Assembly (NCBI GenBank): GCA_963707835.1
Contig: CAVPRI010000001.1
Span: 868,001 to 932,000 of the forward strand
Length of the DNA stretch: 64,000 nt
From: Bog-473 sp963707835
Lineage (GTDB): Bacteria; Actinomycetota; Acidimicrobiia; Acidimicrobiales; RAAP-2
Reading direction: 5' to 3'
Shown: piece by piece, positions 43,124 to 51,669 of the stretch
Numbering within the stretch: position 1 is the stretch's first letter
Layout of the letters: each line of letters opens with the position of its first letter
The notes under the pieces: model-generated
Databases searched by the model: none
The model's input: the letters and a program-made list of their open reading frames with translations, nothing else
Told to the model about the DNA's origin: nothing
Position numbers and translations under genes: made by a program

Positions 43124-43942
43124 TTGGAAGACGCCGTGACCACCGGTGCCCTGACGACGAACGACGAGATAGCGGGGCCCTTCGAGCGTGATGGAGCCGT
43201 GCTGCTGCGCGGCCTGCTCGACCCCGAGTGGGTCGAGACGCTTCGGGGGGCCGCGGATCGGATCCTCGAGCACTCGAACGACCCGACCGAGCGTCTCGGT
43301 GGTGCCACCGAGACGCAGTCGAGGGCGAGCGACGGGATCTGGCGGTGGTGCGAGCCGTTCGCTCGGTTCTTGTTCGGGTCTCCACTGGGCACGGCGGCCG
43401 CCATCGCCATGCGGTCACGCCGCGTCGTGCTCTACGAGGATCTGTTCCTCTACACCGACCCGACCGTCGAGGGCGCGCGCTGGCACCGCGACTCACCGCA
43501 CTGGCCGCTGGCGGGCAAACAGCTGGCGAGTGTCTGGTTGAGCCTCGAGCCAGTCACGAAGGACACGGGTGCCCTGAGGTTCGTCGCCGGCTCGCACCAC
43601 GATGCCGATGAGCTCGTGGCTGGCGAGAAGATGCAGAGCGATGCCGGCCCGGACCGCAGCGAGATGCGGTTCATCGCGTTCGACACCGAGCCCGGTGATG
43701 CCGTCGTCTTTCATCCGAGGTTGATCCATGCCGCGCTTGGCGCGGCGGACGATCGGCCACGCCGAACCTTCACCATCCGGTTCGCCGGCGACGACATTCG
43801 GTGGCGGCCACGCACCTCGTACTACCACGCGTGGATGCGAGAGGCCGCTCTGGAGCCGGGGGAACCTTTGGACCATCCCTGGTTTCCCGAGATTCGGCGG
43901 GACGTCGACCCCATGGCGAAGCTCGCGCTCAGCTGTCGGTGA
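43124..43942 (+). CDS. Phytanoyl-CoA-dioxygenase-like (PhyH) Fe(II)/2OG oxygenase
   Basis: A 272-residue PhyH-family protein. The facial triad is His121 and Asp123 in 'GARWHRDSPHWPLAG' and a distal His in 'VVFHPRLIHAALGA' (His202 likely), followed by Arg in 'RTFTIRFAGDD'. It hydroxylates a CoA ester or free acid near the carboxylate or at a ring carbon. TTG start at 43124 has GGAGGAAGAC directly upstream. It overlaps by 14 bases, convergently, the acyl-CoA synthetase end. The SDR upstream could oxidise the new alcohol. Confidence 0.9.
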   Translation: MEDAVTTGALTTNDEIAGPFERDGAVLLRGLLDPEWVETLRGAADRILEHSNDPTERLGGATETQSRASDGIWRWCEPFARFLFGSPLGTAAAIAMRSRRVVLYEDLFLYTDPTVEGARWHRDSPHWPLAGKQLASVWLSLEPVTKDTGALRFVAGSHHDADELVAGEKMQSDAGPDRSEMRFIAFDTEPGDAVVFHPRLIHAALGAADDRPRRTFTIRFAGDDIRWRPRTSYYHAWMREAALEPGEPLDHPWFPEIRRDVDPMAKLALSCR

Positions 43943-45446
43943 CGCCCATGAGGTTCGCGTAGGCCTGGCGGGCCGCGGCCTTGTCGACCTTGCCCATGGG
44001 TGAACGGGGGATCTCGGGCACGACCGCTAGATGCCTCGGCACCTTGTAGCCGGCCAGGGAACGCCGGCAGTACTCGATGAGATCGGCGGGCGAGACGGTC
44101 TCATCGAGTACAGTGACCAGTCCGACCAGCCGTTCGCCCATCTCCTCGTCGGGCGCGCCGAAGAGGGCCACATCGCGGACTGCCGGATGATCGTTCAGCA
44201 CGCGCTCGCATTCGGCGGGGTAGATGTTCACCCCGCCCGAGATGACCATGTCGGTGACGCGGCCGGTGATGTAGAGGTACCCGTCCGCGTCGACGTGTCC
44301 GACATCGCCCAGGGTGAAGGTTCCGGGCGCCACATGCGCGGCGGCTGTCTTTTCCGGGTCGTTGTGGTACCGGATACCCCGGCCTGTGTGGTCCACGAAG
44401 TAGAGGACCCCGTCGGTTCCCGGCGGGCACGGGGTCCCGTCGTCGTCGAGGACGAGCGGGTGGAAGGGGGCCACGACGCGGCCCACCGATCCGGGGTGAG
44501 AGGCCCACTCGGCCGATTCGATCCTGCTGAGGATCCCGCTCTCGCTCGCCCCGTAGGTCTCCACGAAGACTGGCCCGAACCATTCGATCATGGCGCGCAT
44601 GACGGGGACCGGGCAGGCGCTCCCGGTCACCGAGAGCAGCCGCAGGGACGACGTGTCGGCGGCCCGGCGGCGCGCCTCGGGCAGCCCGAGGAACCGGATC
44701 AGATGGGTCGGCACCATCACCGACGTGGCGACGCGGTGCTCGCCGATGGCGGCCAGCACCGCGTCGGGGTCGAACCGCCCGGCGACGACGATCGGGCTGC
44801 CGGTCAACAAGAGCCCCACCGCCCCGTGCGGCCCGGCGTGGTAGAGCGGCCCTGCGACCAGGTGGGTCCCGAGACCGGCCATGTGGTGGTGGGCCATCTG
44901 GTCCAGCCTTTCGGCCACCGTCGTCGCCGCCAGGTTTGGGAACTCGACCCCTTTCGGCCGGCCCGTGGTGCCCGAGGTGTAGATGAGGTCACTGGTCGTC
45001 GGGAGTTCTGGCGCGGGCGGGATCGCCGCGGCGCCGTTCACCAGCGACGGCCAGGGGCCCGACCCTCTCGCCTCGGACAGGAGCGGGATGCCGCTGGCCG
45101 AAGCCACCACCCTGGCGGTGGCGAGGCACTCGGTCGAGGCCCAGATGGCGGCCGCGTCGCCGTCGGAGACGAGATACTCGATCTCGGTCGGGGTGAGGTG
45201 GAAGTTGACCAGGATGGCGCCGACGCCGGCCAGGGCGGCGGCTGTATAGGTCAGAAGCGTGTCGACGCCGTTGTGGCCGAGGACCGCCACGCGGGCGCCC
45301 TGCGGCAGGTCGAGCTCCAAGAACGCATTGGCCAAGCGGGCCGTTCTCTCGGAGACCTGCCCCCAGGTGAGCCGCCCCTCGGGATGGACGACGCTCGGCG
45401 CGTCGGGGTGGTGCCGGGCCAGGTCGAAGAGTGCGGCCCCGCTCAC
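43929..45446 (-). CDS. Acyl-CoA synthetase (AMP-binding)
   Basis: A 505-residue ANL ligase: 'TSDLIYTSGTTGRPKGVEFP' (P-loop), 'VETYGASESGILSRIES', 'LGDVGHVDADGYLYITGRV' and the hinge 'TDMVISGGVNIYPAECERVL', C-terminal lysine in 'IPRSPMGKVDKAAARQAY'. GTG 45446 is chosen because it overlaps the crotonase stop as GTGA; the open frame runs 172 codons further but overlaps the crotonase wholly. It activates an unknown acid. It is the last gene of an SDR-crotonase-ligase run on the minus strand. Confidence 0.92.
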   Translation of the reverse strand: MSGAALFDLARHHPDAPSVVHPEGRLTWGQVSERTARLANAFLELDLPQGARVAVLGHNGVDTLLTYTAAALAGVGAILVNFHLTPTEIEYLVSDGDAAAIWASTECLATARVVASASGIPLLSEARGSGPWPSLVNGAAAIPPAPELPTTSDLIYTSGTTGRPKGVEFPNLAATTVAERLDQMAHHHMAGLGTHLVAGPLYHAGPHGAVGLLLTGSPIVVAGRFDPDAVLAAIGEHRVATSVMVPTHLIRFLGLPEARRRAADTSSLRLLSVTGSACPVPVMRAMIEWFGPVFVETYGASESGILSRIESAEWASHPGSVGRVVAPFHPLVLDDDGTPCPPGTDGVLYFVDHTGRGIRYHNDPEKTAAAHVAPGTFTLGDVGHVDADGYLYITGRVTDMVISGGVNIYPAECERVLNDHPAVRDVALFGAPDEEMGERLVGLVTVLDETVSPADLIEYCRRSLAGYKVPRHLAVVPEIPRSPMGKVDKAAARQAYANLMGVTDS

Positions 45447-46222
45447 GTCCAGGTCCACGTGGCCGGACGCTTCTCCACGAAGGCCTTGATCGCTTCCTTC
45501 GAGTCGTTGTACCGGCGGAGCCTGTCCGTGTAGTCGTTTTCCGTCCTGTACTGGCGCATGACCTCGTCGTCCTCGATCCGCAGGATCGACTCCTTGGCCA
45601 GCCGCAGCGCGATGGGGCTCTTCTTCGCCATCTCGTGTGCGAGTTCGAGGGCACGCCGCTCGGCCTGTCCGGAGGGCACGACCTCCTCGATGGCGCCGAG
45701 GCGGTAGAACTCCTCGGCCGGGAGGAGCTCGCCCAGGAACAGCATGCGTCGGGCCTTCGACGGCCCGAGCAGGCGCATGGCCTTGCTCGCTCCGCCGAGC
45801 AACCCGACATTGATCTCGGTGAGACCGAGGGTGGCTCCAGCCCCGGCGATGACCAGGTCGCACACGCCGATGAGGCCGAAACCCGCTCCGATGGCCGTGT
45901 GCTCGACGGCCCCGATGACCGGGACCAGGCACTCGCGGATTGCGTGCTGCGTCTGCCTCCACTCCCAGTGGGGGTCGAGGAGGGCCCGCAGGTCCTCCGC
46001 CTCCGCCCCACCGCCAGCCATTTCCTTCAGATCGATCCCGCCGCAGAAGGCCCGCTCGCCCCGAGCACCGAGCACGACCGCGGCAACGTCACGGTCCTGA
46101 GAGAGCGCGTCGAAGCAGGAGCGGAGCTCGCGCATCATGACGGCATTGACCGCGTTGACCGGTGGGCGGTTGAGGTGGACCACGGCCACGCCGTCTTTCT
46201 TGTCGAGCTCGAGCGTCTCCAT
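45443..46222 (-). CDS. Enoyl-CoA hydratase/isomerase (crotonase family)
   Basis: A 259-residue crotonase: 'VAVVHLNRPPVNAVNAVMMR', 'ERAFCGGIDLKEMAGGGAEA' (oxyanion hole I), 'VEHTAIGAGFGLIGVCDLVI' (oxyanion II with G-A-G-F-G-L). It starts at ATG 46222 behind AACAGGAGGGATTTCG. GTGA overlap links it to the acyl-CoA synthetase. The SDR upstream ends 30 bases before it, so the three genes are a probable operon handling one acyl chain or ring. Confidence 0.93.
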   Translation of the reverse strand: METLELDKKDGVAVVHLNRPPVNAVNAVMMRELRSCFDALSQDRDVAAVVLGARGERAFCGGIDLKEMAGGGAEAEDLRALLDPHWEWRQTQHAIRECLVPVIGAVEHTAIGAGFGLIGVCDLVIAGAGATLGLTEINVGLLGGASKAMRLLGPSKARRMLFLGELLPAEEFYRLGAIEEVVPSGQAERRALELAHEMAKKSPIALRLAKESILRIEDDEVMRQYRTENDYTDRLRRYNDSKEAIKAFVEKRPATWTWT

Positions 46223-46252
46223 CGAAATCCCTCCTGTTGCCTCAGGGTCCGC

Positions 46253-47020
46253 TTAGAGAGAGAGCGTGTACCCGCCGTTGACCGGATAGGTCTGTCCCGT
46301 GATCCACGAGGCCTGCGGGCTCGAGAGGTACGCGACGAGGCCGGCCACGTCCTCGGGCTCGCCGATGCGGCGAATGATGTAGCGCTTCAGGCGCTCGTCG
46401 GAATTGGGGCTGGCCTCGGCCCCGCTGGTCGAAGGCGTCCGGATCGTGCCCAGCGAGATGCAGTTGACGGTGATGCCGTACCGACCCACTTCCCGGGCGA
46501 TCGATCGGCAGAAACTCGCCGCGCCGCCCTTGGCCGCCGCGTACGGGGCGAGGTAGGCGTCGCCGTAGCGGGCCGCGTCCGAGACGATGGTGACGATCCG
46601 CCCGCCGGTGCGCTCGATCATCTTGGGGAGAGCCGCCCGGGTGCAGTTCATCACCCCGTAGAGGTTGACCCGGATGTAGCGCTCCCACTCGGAAGGGTCC
46701 GTCTCGGCGAAGGGTCGCATGTCGGTGAACCCCTCGGGGCCGGCGTTGCCGGCGTTGTTGACCAGGATGTCGATGCCGCCATCTCGCTCGAGCACCGCCT
46801 GGGCCTGCGGGAAGTCGGTGACATCGAAGGCTGCCTCCTCGGCCAGGCCGCCCTCCCCCTTGATCTCCTCGACCACTTCGTCTGCCCGGGAGGCGACGAT
46901 GTCGTTCACCAGCACGGTTGCCCCGGCCTGTGCCAGAGCGCGTGCAGTGGCTCGCCCCACGCCCTGTCCGGCACCCGTCACGAGGGCGCGCTTGTCCTGA
47001 AGATCGATTTCCACGGTCAC
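46253..47020 (-). CDS. Short-chain dehydrogenase/reductase
   Basis: A 255-residue SDR: 'ALVTGAGQGVGRATARALAQ', 'VLVNDIVASRADEVVEEIKG' with Asp for NAD, 'IDILVNNAGNAGPEGFTDMR' (N-N-A-G), 'LAPYAAAKGGAASFCRSIAR' (Tyr-x3-Lys), 'ISLGTIRTPSTSGAEASP'. GTG start at 47020. First gene of the minus-strand SDR-crotonase-ligase operon; the 132-base divergent region (47021-47152) also drives the amidohydrolase at 47153. In type it is close to 3-oxoacyl and hydroxyacyl dehydrogenases. Confidence 0.92.
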   Translation of the reverse strand: MTVEIDLQDKRALVTGAGQGVGRATARALAQAGATVLVNDIVASRADEVVEEIKGEGGLAEEAAFDVTDFPQAQAVLERDGGIDILVNNAGNAGPEGFTDMRPFAETDPSEWERYIRVNLYGVMNCTRAALPKMIERTGGRIVTIVSDAARYGDAYLAPYAAAKGGAASFCRSIAREVGRYGITVNCISLGTIRTPSTSGAEASPNSDERLKRYIIRRIGEPEDVAGLVAYLSSPQASWITGQTYPVNGGYTLSL

Positions 47021-47152
47021 TCCAGTAGGGTAGCGTCCTCAGTCTGGACGTGTCCGAGGATGCGGGACGATCCGGACCGGAACCAGGAGACGGGAGCGGG
47101 CACCGCGGCCCGTGCGCGCGACGGGTTTGCGTCGCTGAGGGGAGAGGACGTC

Positions 47153-48421
47153 ATGCAGGTCGACGACATGATTCTCATCAGTATCGATGACCACCTCATC
47201 GAGCCCCCCGACGTCTTCGAGAACCACGTGCCGGCCGCTTTCAAGGACCGGGCCCCCCGTCTGGTCCGTGACGAGCACGGTAACGACCAATGGATCTTCG
47301 AGGACCAGGAGATGGGCATGGTCGGCCTCAACGCTGTGGTCTCGTGGCCCAAAGAGCAGTGGGGCATGAACCCCTCGGCCCTGGCGGAGATGCGGCCGGG
47401 TGCCTACGACATCCACGAGCGGGTGCGCGACATGAACCGCAACGGCGTGCTGGCCTCCATGTGCTTCCCCAGCATGGCCGGGTTCAGCGGGCGCACCTTC
47501 CAGGAGGCCAAGGACAAGGACCTCTCGCTGGTGATGCTCAAGGCGTACAACGACTGGCACATCGACGAGTGGTGCGCCGCATACCCGGGAAGGTTCCTTC
47601 CCCAGGCCGTCCTGCCGTTGTGGGACCTCGACGCCACGATCGAAGAGCTGCGTCGGGTGGCGGGCAAGGGTGCCCTCGCCGTGAGCATGCCCGAGCTTCC
47701 CCACACTCAGGGCTACCCGAGCTACCACTCGGAGTGGTGGGACCCGTTCTTCACCGCCATGTGCGATCTCGACGTCGTCATGAGCCTGCACATCGGGCAA
47801 GGCCTCAACGCCATCAACCTCCCGGACATCAACTTCGACGAGTACATGGTGCTCTCGACCCAGGTCACCGTCCTGGCCGTCCAGGACCTCTTGTGGGGCC
47901 ACGCCCTACGCCAGTTCCCGGCGCTCAAGATCGCCTTCTCCGAGGGTGGGATCGGCTGGCTGCCGTTCCTGCTCGACCGTATCGACCGTCACTATCAGAA
48001 CCAGCGCTGGACGGGCCAGGACTTCGGGTCGAAGCTCCCGTCGGAGGTCCTGCGTGAGCACTCGCTGGCCTGCTTCATCGCCGACCCGACGTCCCTCAAG
48101 CTCTACAAGGACATCGGGATCGACATGATCGCCTTCGAGACGGACTACCCGCACTCGGACTGCCTCTGGCCCGACGCTCCCGAGGATCTCCTGGCGCAGT
48201 GCGTCGGGGCCGGGTGCTCCGACGAGGACATCGACAAGATCAGCTGGCAGAACGTGGCCCGGTTCTGCAACTGGGATCCTTTTGCCGCCGTACCTCGCCA
48301 GCAGGCCACGGTGGGCGCGCTGCGTGCCCAGTCGCCGGACGTCGAGACCGGCATCGTTTCGAGGGAGGAGTGGCGGTCGCGCTACGAGGCCAACCCTCCG
48401 TATGCGGTGGCGTCGGCCTGA
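47153..48421 (+). CDS. ACMSD-type amidohydrolase (D-x-H variant)
   Basis: A 422-residue member close to the 4455 protein. First metal motif 'ILISIDDHLIEPPDVFENHV' (D-D-H), then 'EMRPGAYDIHERVRDMNRNG' shared with 4455, 'DVVMSLHIGQGLNAINLPDI', and late 'MIAFETDYPHSDCLWPDAPE'. ATG 47153 is preceded by GAGGGGAGAGGACGTC. The long frame upstream is antisense to other genes. It is followed by a TetR gene with its own leaderless promoter. The pair with 4455 suggests two close substrates at distant loci. Confidence 0.9.
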   Translation: MQVDDMILISIDDHLIEPPDVFENHVPAAFKDRAPRLVRDEHGNDQWIFEDQEMGMVGLNAVVSWPKEQWGMNPSALAEMRPGAYDIHERVRDMNRNGVLASMCFPSMAGFSGRTFQEAKDKDLSLVMLKAYNDWHIDEWCAAYPGRFLPQAVLPLWDLDATIEELRRVAGKGALAVSMPELPHTQGYPSYHSEWWDPFFTAMCDLDVVMSLHIGQGLNAINLPDINFDEYMVLSTQVTVLAVQDLLWGHALRQFPALKIAFSEGGIGWLPFLLDRIDRHYQNQRWTGQDFGSKLPSEVLREHSLACFIADPTSLKLYKDIGIDMIAFETDYPHSDCLWPDAPEDLLAQCVGAGCSDEDIDKISWQNVARFCNWDPFAAVPRQQATVGALRAQSPDVETGIVSREEWRSRYEANPPYAVASA

Positions 48422-48474
48422 GCCGCGTTCTGCGGAAATCGGCAGCCCCACCGGGGTCGGCGCCGGACGGCCGG

Positions 48475-48486
48475 TAACATCCCCTC
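48475..48486 (+). promoter_or_regulatory. Leaderless-type -10 box before the 48487 TetR gene
   Basis: TAACAT (TAnnnT) at 48475-48480 lies exactly six bases before ATG 48487, so transcription should begin at the ATG. The same spacing occurs before the 58656 TetR gene. No Shine-Dalgarno is present in either case. Confidence 0.55.
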
Positions 48487-49221
48487 ATGTCGACCAGCCG
48501 GCGCCCGCGGTCGCTGAACATCGAGAGCATCGTCGTGGAGGCGGTGCGCATCGTACGCAGCCAGGGCGTGGCTGGCCTCACTATGCGGTCCGTCGCCACG
48601 GGTCTGGGCGTGACGCCCATGGCCATCTATTACTACGTGGCCGACAAGGACGAGCTGTTGGGCCTCGTGGTGGCCCGGGTGTCGGAGTCCTTCGGCGTGC
48701 TGCGCACCGAGCGCGGCCGAACCTGGCAGGAGACGCTGCGCCAGTACATGATCAGGGTCTGGCAGAACTTCCGCTGGTATCCGGGGCTGAGCTCCTACCT
48801 CATCGACCAGCCGTCGCTCGGTGTCACCGCCGATCGGCTCGCCGCGGGAATCGCATTCTTCGAGGACGCGGGCTTCCCGGCGGCCCAGGCGCCGCTGGCA
48901 TGGTCGTTCGCCACCACCTATATCCACGGGCGCATCAGCGTCGATGCCCACGTGGGCCGCGGTGCCGACACGCAGCACCTCGGCGGACTCAAGGCCCGCG
49001 ATTTCGTGGCCTTCGGGGTCGAGGCCGTGATCGCTGGTCTCGAGGCGATGCTCGAGCGTCACGTGCCTTTGGTATCCGCTGAGCTCGCCGACGCGGTGGA
49101 GTCCTCGCCCGCTCCGGCGGTTCCGTCCGACAGTCGATACGATGGCCCGGTCGACGCGGGGAGTGGCACCGTCGGGGAGTCGGCGAGGGATCTCACTCTG
49201 GCGGCCACGGAACAGGAATGA
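48487..49221 (+). CDS. TetR-family transcriptional regulator
   Basis: A 244-residue TetR protein: HTH near residues 10-55 ('LNIESIVVEAVRIVRSQGVA', 'MRSVATGLGVTPMAIYYYVA', 'DKDELLGLVVARVSESFGVL') and a helical ligand domain with a C-terminal tail. Start ATG is supported by the leaderless -10. Its stop overlaps the acyl-CoA dehydrogenase ATG (ATGA), so it heads a dehydrogenase-CoA-transferase-CoA-transferase operon it probably senses and controls. Related in pattern to the 19860 TetR ('VPMAIYKHVA'). Confidence 0.92.
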   Translation: MSTSRRPRSLNIESIVVEAVRIVRSQGVAGLTMRSVATGLGVTPMAIYYYVADKDELLGLVVARVSESFGVLRTERGRTWQETLRQYMIRVWQNFRWYPGLSSYLIDQPSLGVTADRLAAGIAFFEDAGFPAAQAPLAWSFATTYIHGRISVDAHVGRGADTQHLGGLKARDFVAFGVEAVIAGLEAMLERHVPLVSAELADAVESSPAPAVPSDSRYDGPVDAGSGTVGESARDLTLAATEQE

Positions 49222-50471
49222 AGGGATCGATGGTGGACCAAGGGCAGCCCGACAGCGGGGTCGAGAGTGCGGAGCTGCGTCAGTACCGGCTCGAGGCTCG
49301 TGCCTGGTTGGCCGAGAACGTCGCGTTGCGCTCCGCGTACAAGGGGGGCCACGCCGACGAGCGGACGGAGCGCCTCGAAGAGTTCAGGGTGCTCCAGCAG
49401 AAGCTCCACGACGCCGGCTACGCCGGCTTCACCTTCCCGGTCGAATACGGCGGGCAGGGGCTGACGCTCGAGCACGAGCGGGTCTTCAGGGAGGAGGCAT
49501 CCGAATACGACATGCCGCCCACACCCTTTGGTGTGTCCATCAACATCCTGGGTGCCACCCTGGCCGCCTTCGCGACGCACGAGCAGAAGCTCGCACACCT
49601 CCCCGAGATCCTCTCCGGTCGGCAGTTGTGGATCCAGTTCCTCTCGGAGCCGAGCGGAGGGTCCGATCTGGCCGGGTTGCTGACCAGCGCTCGACGTGAC
49701 GGGGATTCGTACATGGTCAACGGGCAGAAGACCTGGAGCAGCAACGCCCACATGGCCGACTTCGGGATGTGCCCGGTGCGAACCCGCTGGGACGTGCCGA
49801 AGCACAAGGGCATCTCGATCCTGATCATGGACCTCGCCATGCCGGGGATCGACCTCCGGCGGATCAAGCAGATCGACGGTGGCTCGGAATTCTGCGAGGA
49901 GTTCTTCACCGACGTGGTGGTGCCCGCCTCGAACCTGGTGGGGGAGGAGAACGAGGGCTGGCGCGTCGCTCGCGGCATGCTCGAGATCGAGCACGCCTGG
50001 GTCGGACGCGGCGGCGACCGTGTGGTTGCGGCCCGCGACGAGTCGGGGCCCCTGGTCAGGTTGACGAGGGGCCGGGGGACCGACCAGGACCCCGGGGTCC
50101 GCCGCCAGGTGGCGGCGGTCCACGTCGCCACACGCGTGCAGAAGCTCGTCTCGGCCCGGGTGTCCAATGCCATGGAAGCCGGGAAGCTCGCGCACGGATA
50201 CGGCGGGATCCTCAAACTGGGCGACGCCAACCTGGTGCAGCGACGGGCTGAGGTCTCCCTCTCCCTGGCGGGCGGGTCCGGTGTCGTCTGGGCGGCCGGC
50301 GAGCCCGACGGCGGTGCATGGGCCCGAGGCTTCCTCAACAGCCGCCGGGTCAGCATTGCTGGTGGGACGGACGAGATCCAGCGCAACAACGTGAGCGAGC
50401 GGGTGCTGGGGCTGCCACGGGAGCACTCCATCGACCGTGACGTCCCCTTCAACGAGATCCCGCACAACTGA
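49218..50471 (+). CDS. Acyl-CoA dehydrogenase (FadE-like)
   Basis: A 417-residue dehydrogenase: 'FTFPVEYGGQGLTLEHERVF', 'FLSEPSGGSDLAGLLTSARR' loop, 'GDSYMVNGQKTWSSNAHMAD', and the end 'IAGGTDEIQRNNVSERVLGL', which is the FadE34-like form. Start overlaps the TetR stop (ATGA). It precedes two CoA-transferases in the same operon, so the substrate is probably activated by CoA transfer and then desaturated. A second dehydrogenase subunit is not adjacent. Confidence 0.93.
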   Translation: MKGSMVDQGQPDSGVESAELRQYRLEARAWLAENVALRSAYKGGHADERTERLEEFRVLQQKLHDAGYAGFTFPVEYGGQGLTLEHERVFREEASEYDMPPTPFGVSINILGATLAAFATHEQKLAHLPEILSGRQLWIQFLSEPSGGSDLAGLLTSARRDGDSYMVNGQKTWSSNAHMADFGMCPVRTRWDVPKHKGISILIMDLAMPGIDLRRIKQIDGGSEFCEEFFTDVVVPASNLVGEENEGWRVARGMLEIEHAWVGRGGDRVVAARDESGPLVRLTRGRGTDQDPGVRRQVAAVHVATRVQKLVSARVSNAMEAGKLAHGYGGILKLGDANLVQRRAEVSLSLAGGSGVVWAAGEPDGGAWARGFLNSRRVSIAGGTDEIQRNNVSERVLGLPREHSIDRDVPFNEIPHN

Positions 50472-51669
50472 GCCTGGCCCGGCTCCCCTGGAGGGACGCC
50501 GGGTGGTCGACCTCGCGGGGGCGATCGGGGCCTATTGCTCGAGGCTGTTGGCCGACCTCGGTGCCGACGTGGTCAAGGTCGAGCCACCAGCCGGTGACCC
50601 CATGCGCCGCATGCCCCCGATCGTCGAGGGTGAGCATGGCCACGCCCAGAGCGCGGTGTTCGCGGCATATCACGTGAACAAGCGGGGCCTGACGCTCGAC
50701 ATCACGCGCCCGGAGGCAGGCGACGCCCTCGAGGCACTCGCGGCGACCGCCGACGTGGTCGTGCTCTCGCCGACTCGGCGCACTCCGGTCGTGGGGTTCG
50801 ACCGGGAGACCCGACGTGCCGAGTGGGCGCGGCCGGGGTGCATCGTCGCGTCCATCACGCCCTTCGGGCTCGTCGGACCGTGGCGCGATGTCCGCGTCAC
50901 GCCGTTCCTCTCCTTCGCCATCGGGGGTGGGATGCATTGGGTGGGGAGGAAGGACGGGCCCCCACTCGCTCCACCGGGCCAGATCGCCTGGGACGAGGCG
51001 GGCCTGCATGCCGCGCTCGGGATCGTGTCGGCCCTCGTTTTCGGCGGGACGCGTGCGGAGGGGCAGCTCCTTGATCTGGCGGTCCACGACGTGACGTCCT
51101 CGAAGGACTTCCTTCGGGAGCGGTTCGACGTCGATGCCGTCGGCGAATGGGGCCGCACGGTCGGAGTCGGCATCCCGCCCACCGGGTCCTGGCAGTGCAC
51201 GGACGGGCTCCTCGAGGTCTCGGCGCACCAGCCTCGCCACTGGGAGGCCTTCCTCGACATGCTCGATCACCCCGACGAGCTGTCGGAGCCCTCGTTGGCC
51301 GACCCACTGGTCCGTCGGGAGATCTTCGACGGGCTCGAGGAGATCATCGGCGAGCTGGTGCGTGAGCGGAGCCGCATGGAGCTCTTCGAGAAGGGTCAAG
51401 CGGTCGGGCTGCCCTGCGCGCCGGTGAACGGCCCCGGCGAATTCGTGCGGGACCTCCAACCCCTGGCCCGCGAGCTCCTGGCCGCGCCGGCCGAGGAGGG
51501 GGATCGAGCCGTGACCATCCCCTGGCGGTGGTGTCACTCGAGCGAGCCGTTGCTGCGCTTGACCAGACCCGCTCCGGCGCTGGGTCAGCACAACCGCGAG
51601 ATCTACTGCCAGGAGCTTGGATTCAGCGATCTCCTCCTGAAGCGCTGGGCAGGTGACGGCGTTGTCTGA
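50437..51669 (+). CDS. Class III CoA-transferase (CaiB/BaiF family)
   Basis: A 410-residue CoA-transferase: 'LEGRRVVDLAGAIGAYCSRL', 'LADLGADVVKVEPPAGDPMR', 'AAYHVNKRGLTLDITRPEAG', and the likely catalytic Asp in 'PGQIAWDEAGLHAALGIVSA'. GTG 50437 lies 35 bases inside the dehydrogenase gene; no better start exists before the fold begins. Overlaps the next CoA-transferase by 17 bases. The two adjacent paralogs may act as a heterodimer, like the SmtAB succinyl-CoA transferase pair, which is an inference. Confidence 0.9.
   Translation: MTSPSTRSRTTEPGPAPLEGRRVVDLAGAIGAYCSRLLADLGADVVKVEPPAGDPMRRMPPIVEGEHGHAQSAVFAAYHVNKRGLTLDITRPEAGDALEALAATADVVVLSPTRRTPVVGFDRETRRAEWARPGCIVASITPFGLVGPWRDVRVTPFLSFAIGGGMHWVGRKDGPPLAPPGQIAWDEAGLHAALGIVSALVFGGTRAEGQLLDLAVHDVTSSKDFLRERFDVDAVGEWGRTVGVGIPPTGSWQCTDGLLEVSAHQPRHWEAFLDMLDHPDELSEPSLADPLVRREIFDGLEEIIGELVRERSRMELFEKGQAVGLPCAPVNGPGEFVRDLQPLARELLAAPAEEGDRAVTIPWRWCHSSEPLLRLTRPAPALGQHNREIYCQELGFSDLLLKRWAGDGVV

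Noticed and set aside
45431..47152. N-terminal 574-codon extension of the 47153 amidohydrolase
   Set aside because: That stretch is antisense to an SDR and a crotonase. The hydrolase fold begins at the ATG at 47153 with a ribosome site.
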